Source: an uncultured Lachnospiraceae bacterium (lineage in GTDB: Bacteria > Bacillota > Clostridia > Lachnospirales > Lachnospiraceae). From it: a stretch of 9,470 nucleotides of DNA. Positions 1-6,683 of this stretch are shown in pieces. A model generated the notes under the pieces. The model did no database searches. It worked only from the letters and a program-made list of their open reading frames with translations, and was not told the DNA's origin. The position numbers were made by a program, and so were the translations under genes. Where the stretch lies: assembly GCA_946549155.1 (NCBI GenBank), contig CAMNQN010000133.1, positions 1-9,470 on the forward strand, written 5' to 3'. The first letter of the stretch is position 1. Every line of letters starts with the position of its first letter.

Positions 1-126
1 GGCCTGCCTCCATCTTAGTTTTTCTTGGTATCCGGAGATGTTTTCCAGATGTATAGGGCCCTGCGGCCCCGGCTCATCCTGCGTCCTCTTGCCCAATTAA
101 ACACAAGTAGAACAAACCTCCGCCCT
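1..126. other. Left edge without a recognisable gene
   Basis: This stretch lies downstream of the minus-strand kinase gene. The only minus-strand reading frame starting with ATG here (77 down to 15) is 20 codons and resembles nothing I know. On the minus strand a GGAGG motif (positions 11-7) lies at the very edge, so another minus-strand gene may start just outside the window. A short GC hairpin (GGGCC, CTGC, GGCCC at 56-69) has no T-tract and is not a convincing terminator. Confidence 0.4.
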
Positions 127-1029
127 CTATTTGGTCAGCCCCAGGCTTTGAAACGCTTCCTCTGACAGCAGTGCCCCTTTCGTCTCCACCACTTTCGCCG
201 AGACCTGATTTGCCATGGCAACGGCCTCCGGCAGCGTTTTTCCCATCTGAAGTCCGGAGATCACTGCTCCGATATGGGAATCTCCGGCCCCGATGGTGTC
301 GATCTGAATGGCCGGCACACCGGGGATTGTGACTCCCTGACCCTCATGATAGAGGAAACAGCCGTCCTTTCCCAGTGTAATGAGCACCGCATTGTGGGAA
401 AGCTGGCTTAAGTACCAGGCGGCATCCTCTAAACCGGACTTTCCTGTATAGGATAACGCTTCATCCTCATTCAGATGAAGAATCGGGTGCAGGTCAAAGA
501 TCCGTTTCATCAACTGCGGCTGTATTTTCTCCAGCCGGGGGCCGGGGGCGAAAAATACAGTGAACTCCGGATGCTGTTCCAGATAATCCACGATGTTTTT
601 CCCGGTGGTTTCCTCAATCTCCAGTCCGCAGATATAGACACTGCTGATATCAGAGGCATCCAGGGCGTCGAACCAGGAACGCTCAAAGCGGTATTCTGCT
701 CCATGGTAGGAGATAAAGGTGCGCTCCCCGTCCTCCTCCACAAAGCAGTAGCAGCAGCCGTTTTCGCTGTCCGGTGTGGGGATGGGGGAGGTGATGCCCC
801 GAAGCGCCAGGTGCTTTCTTACAAAATCCCCGTAGGCTCCTTTCCCGACAGGGAAGAAGGGGATATAGGGTACGCCGAAATGGCGGATAATATCGGATGT
901 ATTGTAGGCACAGCCGCCCAGAGACATGGACTGGGTCTTGACATGGACATCCTCGCTTTTTCCGGGAAGATGATCCAGCGTAATAATCACATCCACAACG
1001 GCAGAGCCGATTACCAGAACCTTTTTCAT
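127..1029 (-). CDS. PfkB-family carbohydrate/nucleoside kinase
   Basis: This gene encodes a 300-residue cytoplasmic kinase of the ribokinase/PfkB superfamily, which transfers phosphate from ATP to a sugar or nucleoside hydroxyl. The N-terminus (KKVLVIGSAVVDV) is the usual first strand with the substrate-binding Asp13. A Gly-Gly motif with Asn follows (GGCAYNTS, about 38-45). The second PfkB signature, DTIGAGDSH at 244-252, carries the anion hole and the catalytic base Asp250. Length is normal for the family. The ATG is preceded at about 8 bases by GGAGG (minus strand, about 1037-1041), which supports the start. A His replaces the usual Phe/Thr after GAGDS, and the middle is Cys-rich (GCCYCF). 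The substrate cannot be told from the sequence: ribokinase-, fructokinase- and pseudouridine-kinase-like roles are all open. It is transcribed divergently from the CYTH gene and no sugar transporter is nearby. Confidence 0.9.
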   Translation of the reverse strand: MKKVLVIGSAVVDVIITLDHLPGKSEDVHVKTQSMSLGGCAYNTSDIIRHFGVPYIPFFPVGKGAYGDFVRKHLALRGITSPIPTPDSENGCCYCFVEEDGERTFISYHGAEYRFERSWFDALDASDISSVYICGLEIEETTGKNIVDYLEQHPEFTVFFAPGPRLEKIQPQLMKRIFDLHPILHLNEDEALSYTGKSGLEDAAWYLSQLSHNAVLITLGKDGCFLYHEGQGVTIPGVPAIQIDTIGAGDSHIGAVISGLQMGKTLPEAVAMANQVSAKVVETKGALLSEEAFQSLGLTK

Positions 1030-1090
1030 AGTATTTCCTCCAACGGTACATTAAAATTTTCTCTATCAGATAAAACGTAAATATATGTTT

Positions 1091-1118
1091 ATTTTATCAG
1101 AACCATATAAAAAATCAA
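1091..1118 (-). promoter_or_regulatory. Candidate promoter for the PfkB-family kinase
   Basis: On the minus strand, TTGATT (1118-1113) and TAAAAT (1096-1091) are separated by 16 bases, a reasonable sigma-A pair about 60 bases upstream of the start codon. Just downstream, TAAATATATGTTTA (1078-1091) is a near-perfect palindrome that would overlap the transcription start, so an operator is possible. The region is very AT-rich, so chance matches are likely. Confidence 0.4.
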
Positions 1119-1125
1119 TATTTCA

Positions 1126-1134
1126 TGTTATAAT
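1126..1134 (+). promoter_or_regulatory. Extended -10 promoter for the CYTH gene
   Basis: TGTTATAAT is a perfect extended -10 element (TGn plus TATAAT) lying 57 bases before the CYTH start codon. No good -35 hexamer is present at 17 bases, which is tolerated for extended -10 promoters. It is back-to-back with the candidate promoter of the divergent kinase gene. Confidence 0.55.
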
Positions 1135-1191
1135 TCATTGAGGAAACGCTGATGAAAGCAGGATTGTGAAAACAGTAAGGAGAAAGCAAAT

Positions 1192-1686
1192 ATGGAAATC
1201 GAACGCAAATGGATGGTGAAGGGCTGGCCGCAGGGTCTGCCTTTGCTGGAAACTTACCGGATGGACCAGGGATATATCAGTGTGCGGCCCACAGTCCGGA
1301 TACGAAAAGAGGCTTTGGAGGGGGGAGCTACGTCCCTGATCCTGTGCTTTAAGGGGGCGCCCAGCGCGGACGGCATCAGCCGCCAGGAGATTGAGACCCA
1401 GATTGATGCGGAGCTTTTTGGAAAGCTGGAGAAGCTGATTGGAAAACCTCTGATCAGGAAGGTACGGAAAACCTATCGGCTGCCCGACGGTCACCGCCTG
1501 GAGGTAAACAGTGTGGATGAGGGACTTTCCACCGCCTTCTGGTATGCGGAGATTGAGTATGATACGGAGCAGGAGGCCAGAGAATGGCAGCCGGAGAGTG
1601 CGGGGCTGGCTGCGTATCTGGCGGAAGAGTGTACAGGAAAGCCCGGATCCAGTATGGGTGATTACTGGAAGGAGACACGCGGATAA
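1192..1686 (+). CDS. CYTH domain (triphosphate tunnel metalloenzyme) protein
   Basis: This gene encodes 164 residues forming a single CYTH domain, about the usual length of small bacterial triphosphate tunnel enzymes. The N-terminal EIERK (2-6) is the defining ExExK motif that binds metal and triphosphate. Tyr28 in DQGYI is where the catalytic tyrosine of inorganic triphosphatases sits. Further basic and acidic tunnel strands follow: VRIRK (35-39), LCFKG (Lys54), IRKVRKTY, and a C-terminal acidic strand with the EIEYD motif. Known members hydrolyse tripolyphosphate or thiamine triphosphate, or make cAMP; inorganic triphosphatase is the likeliest role here, but this is inference. AAGGAG at 1177-1182, nine bases before ATG, fixes the start. 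The gene appears monocistronic, with a GC hairpin after the stop. Confidence 0.88.
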   Translation: MEIERKWMVKGWPQGLPLLETYRMDQGYISVRPTVRIRKEALEGGATSLILCFKGAPSADGISRQEIETQIDAELFGKLEKLIGKPLIRKVRKTYRLPDGHRLEVNSVDEGLSTAFWYAEIEYDTEQEAREWQPESAGLAAYLAEECTGKPGSSMGDYWKETRG

Positions 1687-1713
1687 GAAGTCGTTTCTCT
1701 TTCCGGCGCAGAA

Positions 1714-1729
1714 GCGGCAGGGCTGCCGC
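1714..1729 (+). terminator. GC hairpin after the CYTH gene, weak terminator candidate
   Basis: GCGGCAG and CTGCCGC form a perfect 7-base inverted repeat around GG, about 28 bases past the CYTH stop. It is followed by CTGATACAGTTTC, not a real T-run, so efficiency as an intrinsic terminator is doubtful. Confidence 0.3.
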
Positions 1730-1750
1730 CTGATACAGTTTCATCACAGG

Positions 1751-1791
1751 AAAAACACACTTTTATCAAAAAAAACACACAGACTTATCAA
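1751..1791 (+). repeat. Two-copy direct repeat with 20-base period upstream of ABC operon
   Basis: AAAAACACAC occurs at 1751-1760 and again at 1771-1780, exactly 20 bases apart, and each copy is followed by TTATCAA (1763-1769 and 1785-1791). A spacing of about two helical turns suits a protein bound on one face of the DNA. It lies 90-130 bases before the NEW3 gene. No function is proven. Confidence 0.5.
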
Positions 1792-1816
1792 TCTTATTTC
1801 ACAAATGCAGACTATT

Positions 1817-1850
1817 CTTTTTCTTAAGAAAAAGGTTCCGGTATACGGAA
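1817..1850 (+). promoter_or_regulatory. Adjacent inverted repeats in the ABC operon leader
   Basis: CTTTTTCTTAAGAAAAAG (1817-1834) is a perfect 18-base palindrome. Immediately after, TTCCG and CGGAA (1836-1840, 1846-1850) flank GTATA. Together they lie 12-60 bases before the NEW3 ribosome binding site (AAGGAG, 1862-1867). They could be operators or RNA hairpins. A poor promoter match (TTTTTC, 18 bases, TATACG at 1842-1847) overlaps them; no better promoter is visible. Confidence 0.4.
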
Positions 1851-1878
1851 TACGAAAAGAAAAGGAGTAGTCATTTTT

Positions 1879-3072
1879 ATGGAAAAGTTACAAGCATCAA
1901 AACAAAAAGCAATGATTTTTCTTGGCGTGGTATGTATGGTTTTGTGGAGCCTGTGCATGCCCTTTACGGCAAAGGCGGCGGGCAGTGTGAGCATGAGCAC
2001 GGATTATCCGGGCATTTCCGTGAAGCCCGGTGATAGCACCAGCTTTGATCTGTACCTGATTAATCCGGAGCAGACGGAACTGGATGCGGCTCTTAGCGCG
2101 GAGCTTCCGGAGGGCTGGGAGGGCTATTTCCGGGGCGACGGCAACCAGGTGAGCAGCGTGCATGTATCTGCAAATCAGACCAGGGAGGACAGCCCCACGC
2201 TGAGCTATTCCCTCACCGTACCTGAGGATGCGAAAGAGGGGACTTACCCGGTGGCTTTGAAGGCAAACGGCGGAACCGGAAATACCGCTGCTTTGAATTT
2301 GGAAGTCCGGGTGACGCTGGAGGAGGCCGGAGCAGGCAACTTTACCGCAGAATATCCGGAACAGGAGGGGGCTACGGGCACCAGCTTCAGCTTTGACACC
2401 ACGCTGGTGAACAATGGCATCGCGGCGCAGTCCTACAGTCTGGCAGCCAAGGCTCCGGAAGGATGGCAGGTAAGCTTCAAGCCCTCAGGGGAGAGCAATC
2501 AGGTGGCCAGCCTGTCCGTGGACGCCGGTTCCAGTCAGGGAATTACCGTTTCTGTAATTCCAGGCGAGAATGTGGAAAAGGGCGATTATACCATCAACTG
2601 TACTGCGGTATCCGCCAATGAAACGCTGAATCTGGAACTGAAAATTACTATTACCGGTACGTACGGCGTATCCCTGAGCACGCCCACTGGGAATCTGAGC
2701 CTCAGCGCCTACGCCAACGAGGAAGCGCCGGTAACCCTGAGCATCCAGAACACAGGAAATGTGGATCTGGAAAACCTGCAGCTGACCTCCTCCGCATCCA
2801 CGGATTGGAATGTGCGTTTTGATGAGACCACCATTGACCTGCTGGAGGCGGGAGCCACCAAGGAGATTACCGCTTATGTTCAGCCCAGCCAGGAGGCCAT
2901 CATCGGTGACTATGTGACAGCGATTACCGTTAGCAATGACTACGCATCCTCCGAAATGGATCTGAGAGTGTCCGTGAAAAACCATACCACCTGGGGCATT
3001 GTGGCAGTGGCGATCATCGTGGTGCTCTGCGGCGGTCTGGGATTGATTATCCGTAAGTATGGGAGAAGATAA
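1879..3072 (+). CDS. Secreted, membrane-anchored NEW3-repeat protein (ABC exporter partner)
   Basis: This gene encodes a 397-residue extracytoplasmic protein. Residues 1-33 are a Sec signal peptide with Lys-rich start, hydrophobic core and an AKA|A cleavage site. About 35-365 hold three tandem beta-sandwich modules of roughly 100 residues, resembling the NEW3 (NPCBM-associated, COG1470) domain. Recurring features are an early run like SFDLYLINPE/TTLVNNG/LSIQNTG, a middle PEGW (or DW), and a closing G-D/T-Y motif before the last strands. Residues about 373-391 are a single membrane helix followed by RKYGRR, so the protein is anchored by its C-terminus with the modules outside. AAGGAG (1862-1867) precedes ATG by 11 bases. 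It ends two bases before the ATPase gene; this arrangement suggests an external accessory subunit of the transporter, perhaps binding polysaccharide or protein. No catalytic motif is visible. Confidence 0.85.
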   Translation: MEKLQASKQKAMIFLGVVCMVLWSLCMPFTAKAAGSVSMSTDYPGISVKPGDSTSFDLYLINPEQTELDAALSAELPEGWEGYFRGDGNQVSSVHVSANQTREDSPTLSYSLTVPEDAKEGTYPVALKANGGTGNTAALNLEVRVTLEEAGAGNFTAEYPEQEGATGTSFSFDTTLVNNGIAAQSYSLAAKAPEGWQVSFKPSGESNQVASLSVDAGSSQGITVSVIPGENVEKGDYTINCTAVSANETLNLELKITITGTYGVSLSTPTGNLSLSAYANEEAPVTLSIQNTGNVDLENLQLTSSASTDWNVRFDETTIDLLEAGATKEITAYVQPSQEAIIGDYVTAITVSNDYASSEMDLRVSVKNHTTWGIVAVAIIVVLCGGLGLIIRKYGRR

Positions 3073-3074
3073 GT

Positions 3075-4073
3075 ATGGCAGAAAATGATGTAATTATCCG
3101 CACTGATGATTTGACCAGAGCCTACGGCAGTAAGGTGGCGGTGAATCATCTGAATCTCTCCATCCGCAGAGGTGAGGTATTCGGCCTGCTGGGCCCCAAC
3201 GGCGCAGGAAAAACTACTACCATCCTGATGCTGCTGGGCCTGACGGAGCCCACCCTGGGCAGTGCCTGGATCAACGGACTGGACTGTACCAGAAATTCCA
3301 TGCTGGTAAAACGTATTACCGGGTATCTGCCTGATAACGTGGGCTTTTATCCCGATATGACCGGTAGGGAAAATCTGAAATTTACCGGAAGGCTGAATGG
3401 CCTTTCGGAAAAAGAAATTGAGGAAAAGATCGATGTGCTGCTGGAGCGGGTGGGCATGACCTACGCCGCAGACCAGAAAACCGGCACCTATTCCAAGGGT
3501 ATGCGGCAGCGGCTGGGCATTGCCGACGTGCTGATGAAGGACCCGCAGGTGATCATCATGGATGAACCTACGCTGGGGCTGGACCCGGAGGGAATGCGGG
3601 AGTTTCTGCAGCTGATCCGGCAGCTGTCAGTGGAGGACGGACGTACCGTGCTGGTTTCCTCCCATCAGCTCTATCAGATACAGCAGATCTGCGACCGGGT
3701 AGGCATCTTCGTATCCGGCAGCCTGATTGCCTGCGGAAAGATCGAGGAGCTGGGCCGCCAGATTGCCAGAGAGGGGCACTTTGTTCTGGAGGTGGAGGCG
3801 GAGCCCTGTGACGATAAATTCCTGGGCTTTATCCACGGCCTGGAAGGAATCAAACGGATCGAAAAGGAGGGCCGGAAATTTATTGTTCTCTCTTCCAGGG
3901 ATCTGAGAAAGGATATTACCGGCTTCCTGGGCCAGAATAACTACACGCTGCTTCATCTGCGTCAGAAGGGTGGAGATCTGGATGAGATTTACAGATGCTA
4001 TTTTGAAAAGGCGGAAGAGGAGGAAAAACATGGAAGCTCAAAAAACGGTAAGCGTGCTTTCCGGAAAAAGTAA
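3075..4073 (+). CDS. ABC transporter ATP-binding protein (ABC-2 exporter type)
   Basis: This gene encodes a 332-residue cytoplasmic ATPase that powers the permease encoded next. Walker A is GPNGAGKTT (40-48), the signature is YSKGMRQR (139-146, a variant of LSGGQ), Walker B is VIIMDE (159-164), the D-loop GLD at 168-170, and the switch His197 in SSHQL. The Q-loop reads GYLPDN with Asp87 where classic ABC proteins have Gln; exporters of the NosF/CcmA type often vary here. After about residue 215 comes a C-terminal domain typical of these exporters, ending in a charged Glu/Lys-rich tail. GGGAG (3061-3065) lies nine bases before ATG, inside the end of the NEW3 gene. The last 44 bases overlap the permease gene in another frame. 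The cargo is unknown. Confidence 0.93.
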   Translation: MAENDVIIRTDDLTRAYGSKVAVNHLNLSIRRGEVFGLLGPNGAGKTTTILMLLGLTEPTLGSAWINGLDCTRNSMLVKRITGYLPDNVGFYPDMTGRENLKFTGRLNGLSEKEIEEKIDVLLERVGMTYAADQKTGTYSKGMRQRLGIADVLMKDPQVIIMDEPTLGLDPEGMREFLQLIRQLSVEDGRTVLVSSHQLYQIQQICDRVGIFVSGSLIACGKIEELGRQIAREGHFVLEVEAEPCDDKFLGFIHGLEGIKRIEKEGRKFIVLSSRDLRKDITGFLGQNNYTLLHLRQKGGDLDEIYRCYFEKAEEEEKHGSSKNGKRAFRKK

Positions 4074-5061
4074 CTCTTCTGAGACCGGAACTTTGCCGAA
4101 AGAAAACAGGAAGCTTCATTATCACAGCATGGCGGCGCTGTACCGCAAGGAGATGACGGATCATATCACCAGCAAACGGTTCCTGATTATATTGCTGCTG
4201 GTGACCGCCACCACCATTGCAGGAATTTACGGAGCGGTAAACGGAATGGCAGATGCCATCGCTAACGACAGCAATTTCATTTTCCTGAAGCTGTACACCA
4301 CGGGAAGCAATTCCGTTCCCTCCTATCTGTCCTTTATGGCGCTGATCGGGCCCTTTGTGGGATTGATTTTGGGCTTTGACGCCATCAACAGCGAGCGGAA
4401 CAACGGTACACTGAACCGTCTGCTGTCCCAGCCTATTTACCGGGACTCCGTGATTATCGGAAAATTCCTGGCGGGAGTATCCCTGATTTCCATTATGGTG
4501 TTCTCCACAGGCATTCTGATCGGGACGGCGGGATTTTTGTCCATCGGCATTCTTCCCAGTGCGGAGGAACTGTTCCGGGTGCTGGTTTATCTGATTTATA
4601 CCATCGTTTACATCAGCTTCTGGCTGGCCATGGCCATGCTGTTTTCCGTGGTGTGCAGGCATTCTGCCACCTCGGCGCTGGCTGCTATTGCCCTGTGGAT
4701 TTTCTTTGCCATCTTCATGAGCCTGCTGGCGGGAATCATCGCAAACCTGGCGTATCCGGTGGATACGCAGTACAATGCGCTGTATAATTCACTGAGTAAT
4801 TATAACTGCAACCTGTATCTGAACCGGATTTCCCCCTACTACCTGTATTCAGAGGCGGTGAGCACCATCATGAACCCGTCGGTGCGGGCCGTGAATGCGG
4901 TTACCATGTCACAGCTTGTGGGCGCGCTGAGCAGCTATCTGTCTCTGGGACAGAGCCTGCTGCTGGTATGGCCCCATCTGCTGGGGCTGATCGCCCTGAC
5001 GCTGGGGGCATTTACGATTTCCTATGTGAAGTTTATGAGACAGGAAATCCGTGGAAATTAG
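4030..5061 (+). CDS. ABC-2 family permease
   Basis: This gene encodes a 343-residue integral membrane protein, the translocating subunit of the exporter. I count about six membrane segments: 51-70, about 100-119, 140-170, 180-207, 212-238 and near the C-terminus (LLLVWPHLLGLIALTLGAF). The segment GFDAINSERNNGTLNRLLSQ (115-134) is the cytoplasmic coupling region typical of ABC-2/NosY-like permeases, and a large extracellular loop with Asn/Tyr residues lies between the last two helices. An in-frame ATG exists 60 bases upstream (3970), but GAGGAGG at 4017-4023, six bases before 4030, decides the start. The gene therefore overlaps the ATPase end by 44 bases, implying translational coupling. The N-terminal 35 residues are polar and possibly disordered. 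The operon ends in a strong terminator 23 bases later. Confidence 0.9.
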   Translation: MEAQKTVSVLSGKSNSSETGTLPKENRKLHYHSMAALYRKEMTDHITSKRFLIILLLVTATTIAGIYGAVNGMADAIANDSNFIFLKLYTTGSNSVPSYLSFMALIGPFVGLILGFDAINSERNNGTLNRLLSQPIYRDSVIIGKFLAGVSLISIMVFSTGILIGTAGFLSIGILPSAEELFRVLVYLIYTIVYISFWLAMAMLFSVVCRHSATSALAAIALWIFFAIFMSLLAGIIANLAYPVDTQYNALYNSLSNYNCNLYLNRISPYYLYSEAVSTIMNPSVRAVNAVTMSQLVGALSSYLSLGQSLLLVWPHLLGLIALTLGAFTISYVKFMRQEIRGN

Positions 5062-5083
5062 GAAAACGCTTTAATCGTATAAG

Positions 5084-5132
5084 ATTGCCGCAGACGGTGA
5101 AGAAAAAGCTTCCGTCTGCGGCAATTTTTATT
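5084..5132 (+). terminator. Strong intrinsic terminator of the ABC operon
   Basis: ATTGCCGCAGACGG (5084-5097) pairs perfectly with CCGTCTGCGGCAAT (5112-5125), a 14-base stem with a 14-base loop, followed by TTTTTATTT. This is a classic Rho-independent terminator. Confidence 0.95.
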
Positions 5133-5181
5133 TCCACGAGTAATGAGCCTAGTGCGGGGGCTTTGGTTTCAAAGGAAATGT

Positions 5182-5233
5182 AAAAGTTCCTATGAAAAAC
5201 GTAGAAAAAACACAAAAGTTCCTATGAAAAACG
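5182..5233 (+). repeat. 20-base exact direct repeat, two copies, 32-base period
   Basis: AAAAGTTCCTATGAAAAACG is found at 5182-5201 and 5214-5233 with no mismatch, separated by 12 bases. The period of 32 is about three helical turns. The second copy ends 11 bases before a likely -35 box (5245), a position suited to an activator or cooperative regulator of the DUF4143 gene. The first copy also has AGGAA (5173-5177) facing its TTCCT. Two copies are too few for a CRISPR array. Confidence 0.8.
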
Positions 5234-5244
5234 CAAATATTTTA

Positions 5245-5273
5245 TTGCATGACGCAAAATGCTGTGATAAAGT
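5245..5273 (+). promoter_or_regulatory. Candidate promoter of the DUF4143 gene
   Basis: TTGCAT (5245-5250) and TAAAGT (5268-5273) are separated by exactly 17 bases, each matching four of six consensus positions. Transcription would begin near 5280, giving a leader of about 50 bases before the preferred start codon. It lies directly downstream of the repeat pair. Confidence 0.5.
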
Positions 5274-5330
5274 AGAGTTATAGTGCTAAGGACAGAAAAA
5301 GGGTATGGCTATAGGAAAGAAGGTGAACGG

Positions 5331-6683
5331 GTGGAAAGAGATATTATGAAAAGGCTGGTGGCGTGGAAGGATTCTGCGGACAGGAAGCCGCTGCTGCTTA
5401 CCGGAGTACGACAGTGTGGAAAAACCTACGTCTGTAAGGAATTTGGCCGAATCTACTTCGAGGATGTGGCCTATTTCTATTTTGAGGGGAATAAGGCGCT
5501 GTCTTCCGTGTTCGATTACAATTTTGATGTAGAGCGGATTTTGGATGAGCTTGGAAATATTATTCGGGGAAAGCGGATCATTCCGGGGAAAACATTAGTG
5601 ATTTTTGACGAGGTGCAGGCTTGTCCCAATGCGTTGACTGCCCTGAAGTATTTTTGCGAGAACGCGAGAGAGCTTCATATTATCTGTGCTGGCTCACTGT
5701 TGGGAGTGGCGGTTAAGAGAGAGCGGATATCTTTTCCAGTGGGAAAAGTGGATCGGCTTCGGATGTATCCCATGACATTTTCCGAGTTTTTACGGGCGGA
5801 CGGAGGAGAGGGAATTTATCGTGGAGTGCGGAAATATGAAAAGGACCGGGAGCTTCCCCAGTTGTATACGGCAGCGCTGGAAAAGGCGCTGAACTATTAT
5901 TATATTGTGGGAGGAATGCCGGAGATAGTGGCAAAATGGGTGGAAACTCACAATTTCGCGGAGATCGAAAAGCTTCAGGATAATATTTTGCAGGACTACA
6001 GCAGTGATTTTGCCAAGTATGCGCCGAAAACAGATATTCCGAAGCTGGGTTGGATCTGGGAATCGATCCCTAAGCAGCTGGCCAAAGACAATAATAAATT
6101 TGTGTTTTCCCATGTAAAAGCCGGGAAGCGTTCCGGCGAACTGGAGGATGCGCTGGAGTGGCTGGTTGACGCGGGATTGGTGTATCGTCTGGAACTGGTG
6201 AAAAATCCAGAGCTTCCGCTGGCTTTTTATGCGGATGCCGCTTTTTTTAAGGTGTATTTGGCCGATGTGGGATTGCTGCGCAGAAAATCCGGAGTTTCTC
6301 ACCAGACAATCCTGGAGGATTCAGAGTTGTATAAAAATTTCAAGGGTGCTTTTACGGAGAATTTTGTGTTGAATGAGTTGATTGCTCAGGAGATACATCC
6401 CTACTTCTGGAAGTCCCAAAATACGGCGGAGCTGGATTTTGTGTTTGAGTATGAGGATAAAATCATTCCGGTGGAGGCGAAGGCTAAGCTGCATACGCGG
6501 GCCAAGAGTTATCAGCAGTTTTGCAGGAAGTATCAGCCTTCTGTCGGATTTAAATTTTCCATGAAAAATGTGGGGAAGAATCAGGTGGGGGAGACGATTA
6601 CTTACAGTGTTCCGCTGTATCTGATCTGGCTGCTGGAAAAGTATTTGAAGGAGGAAGGTTATGGCGGGAAAGACGAGCTGTGA
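5331..6683 (+). CDS. DUF4143-type AAA ATPase (COG1373-like)
   Basis: This gene encodes a 450-residue ATP-binding protein of unknown biological role, common in gut bacteria and archaea. The N-terminal AAA domain has Walker A GVRQCGKT (25-32), Walker B LVIFDE (89-94) followed by VQACPNALTALK, and a sensor-like strand ICAGSLLG (118-125). The C-terminal DUF4143 region ends with a PD-(D/E)xK nuclease-like pattern: ELD (367-369), then EAK (382-384) in IIPVEAKAK. The start is taken as GTG at 5331 because AAGGTGA (5320-5326) precedes it and VERDIMKRL matches the usual beginning; a GTG at 5283 would add 16 atypical residues almost on top of the transcription start. GC is visibly lower (about 40-50% in several lines I counted) than in the ABC operon (about 52-63%), suggesting transfer. 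Its end overlaps the next gene by 23 bases. Confidence 0.88.
   Translation: MERDIMKRLVAWKDSADRKPLLLTGVRQCGKTYVCKEFGRIYFEDVAYFYFEGNKALSSVFDYNFDVERILDELGNIIRGKRIIPGKTLVIFDEVQACPNALTALKYFCENARELHIICAGSLLGVAVKRERISFPVGKVDRLRMYPMTFSEFLRADGGEGIYRGVRKYEKDRELPQLYTAALEKALNYYYIVGGMPEIVAKWVETHNFAEIEKLQDNILQDYSSDFAKYAPKTDIPKLGWIWESIPKQLAKDNNKFVFSHVKAGKRSGELEDALEWLVDAGLVYRLELVKNPELPLAFYADAAFFKVYLADVGLLRRKSGVSHQTILEDSELYKNFKGAFTENFVLNELIAQEIHPYFWKSQNTAELDFVFEYEDKIIPVEAKAKLHTRAKSYQQFCRKYQPSVGFKFSMKNVGKNQVGETITYSVPLYLIWLLEKYLKEEGYGGKDEL

Noticed and set aside
15..77. Minus-strand 20-codon peptide at the left edge
   Set aside because: It is too short, is Arg/Lys-rich with no homology I know, and has no clear ribosome binding site.
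475..1080. Plus-strand open frame of 201 codons opposite the PfkB kinase
   Set aside because: It overlaps a well-supported kinase with intact catalytic motifs and shows no domain of its own.
3916..4662. Minus-strand open frame of 248 codons opposite the permease
   Set aside because: It is antisense to clear ABC ATPase and permease coding sequence, with Gln/His/Gly-rich composition and no motif.
5182..5233. Possible CRISPR array
   Set aside because: There are only two repeat copies, the gap is 12 bases, and no cas genes are present.
5283..5330. Upstream GTG start adding 16 residues to the DUF4143 protein
   Set aside because: It is about 10 bases from the -10 box, has no ribosome binding site, and the added residues are not typical of the family.
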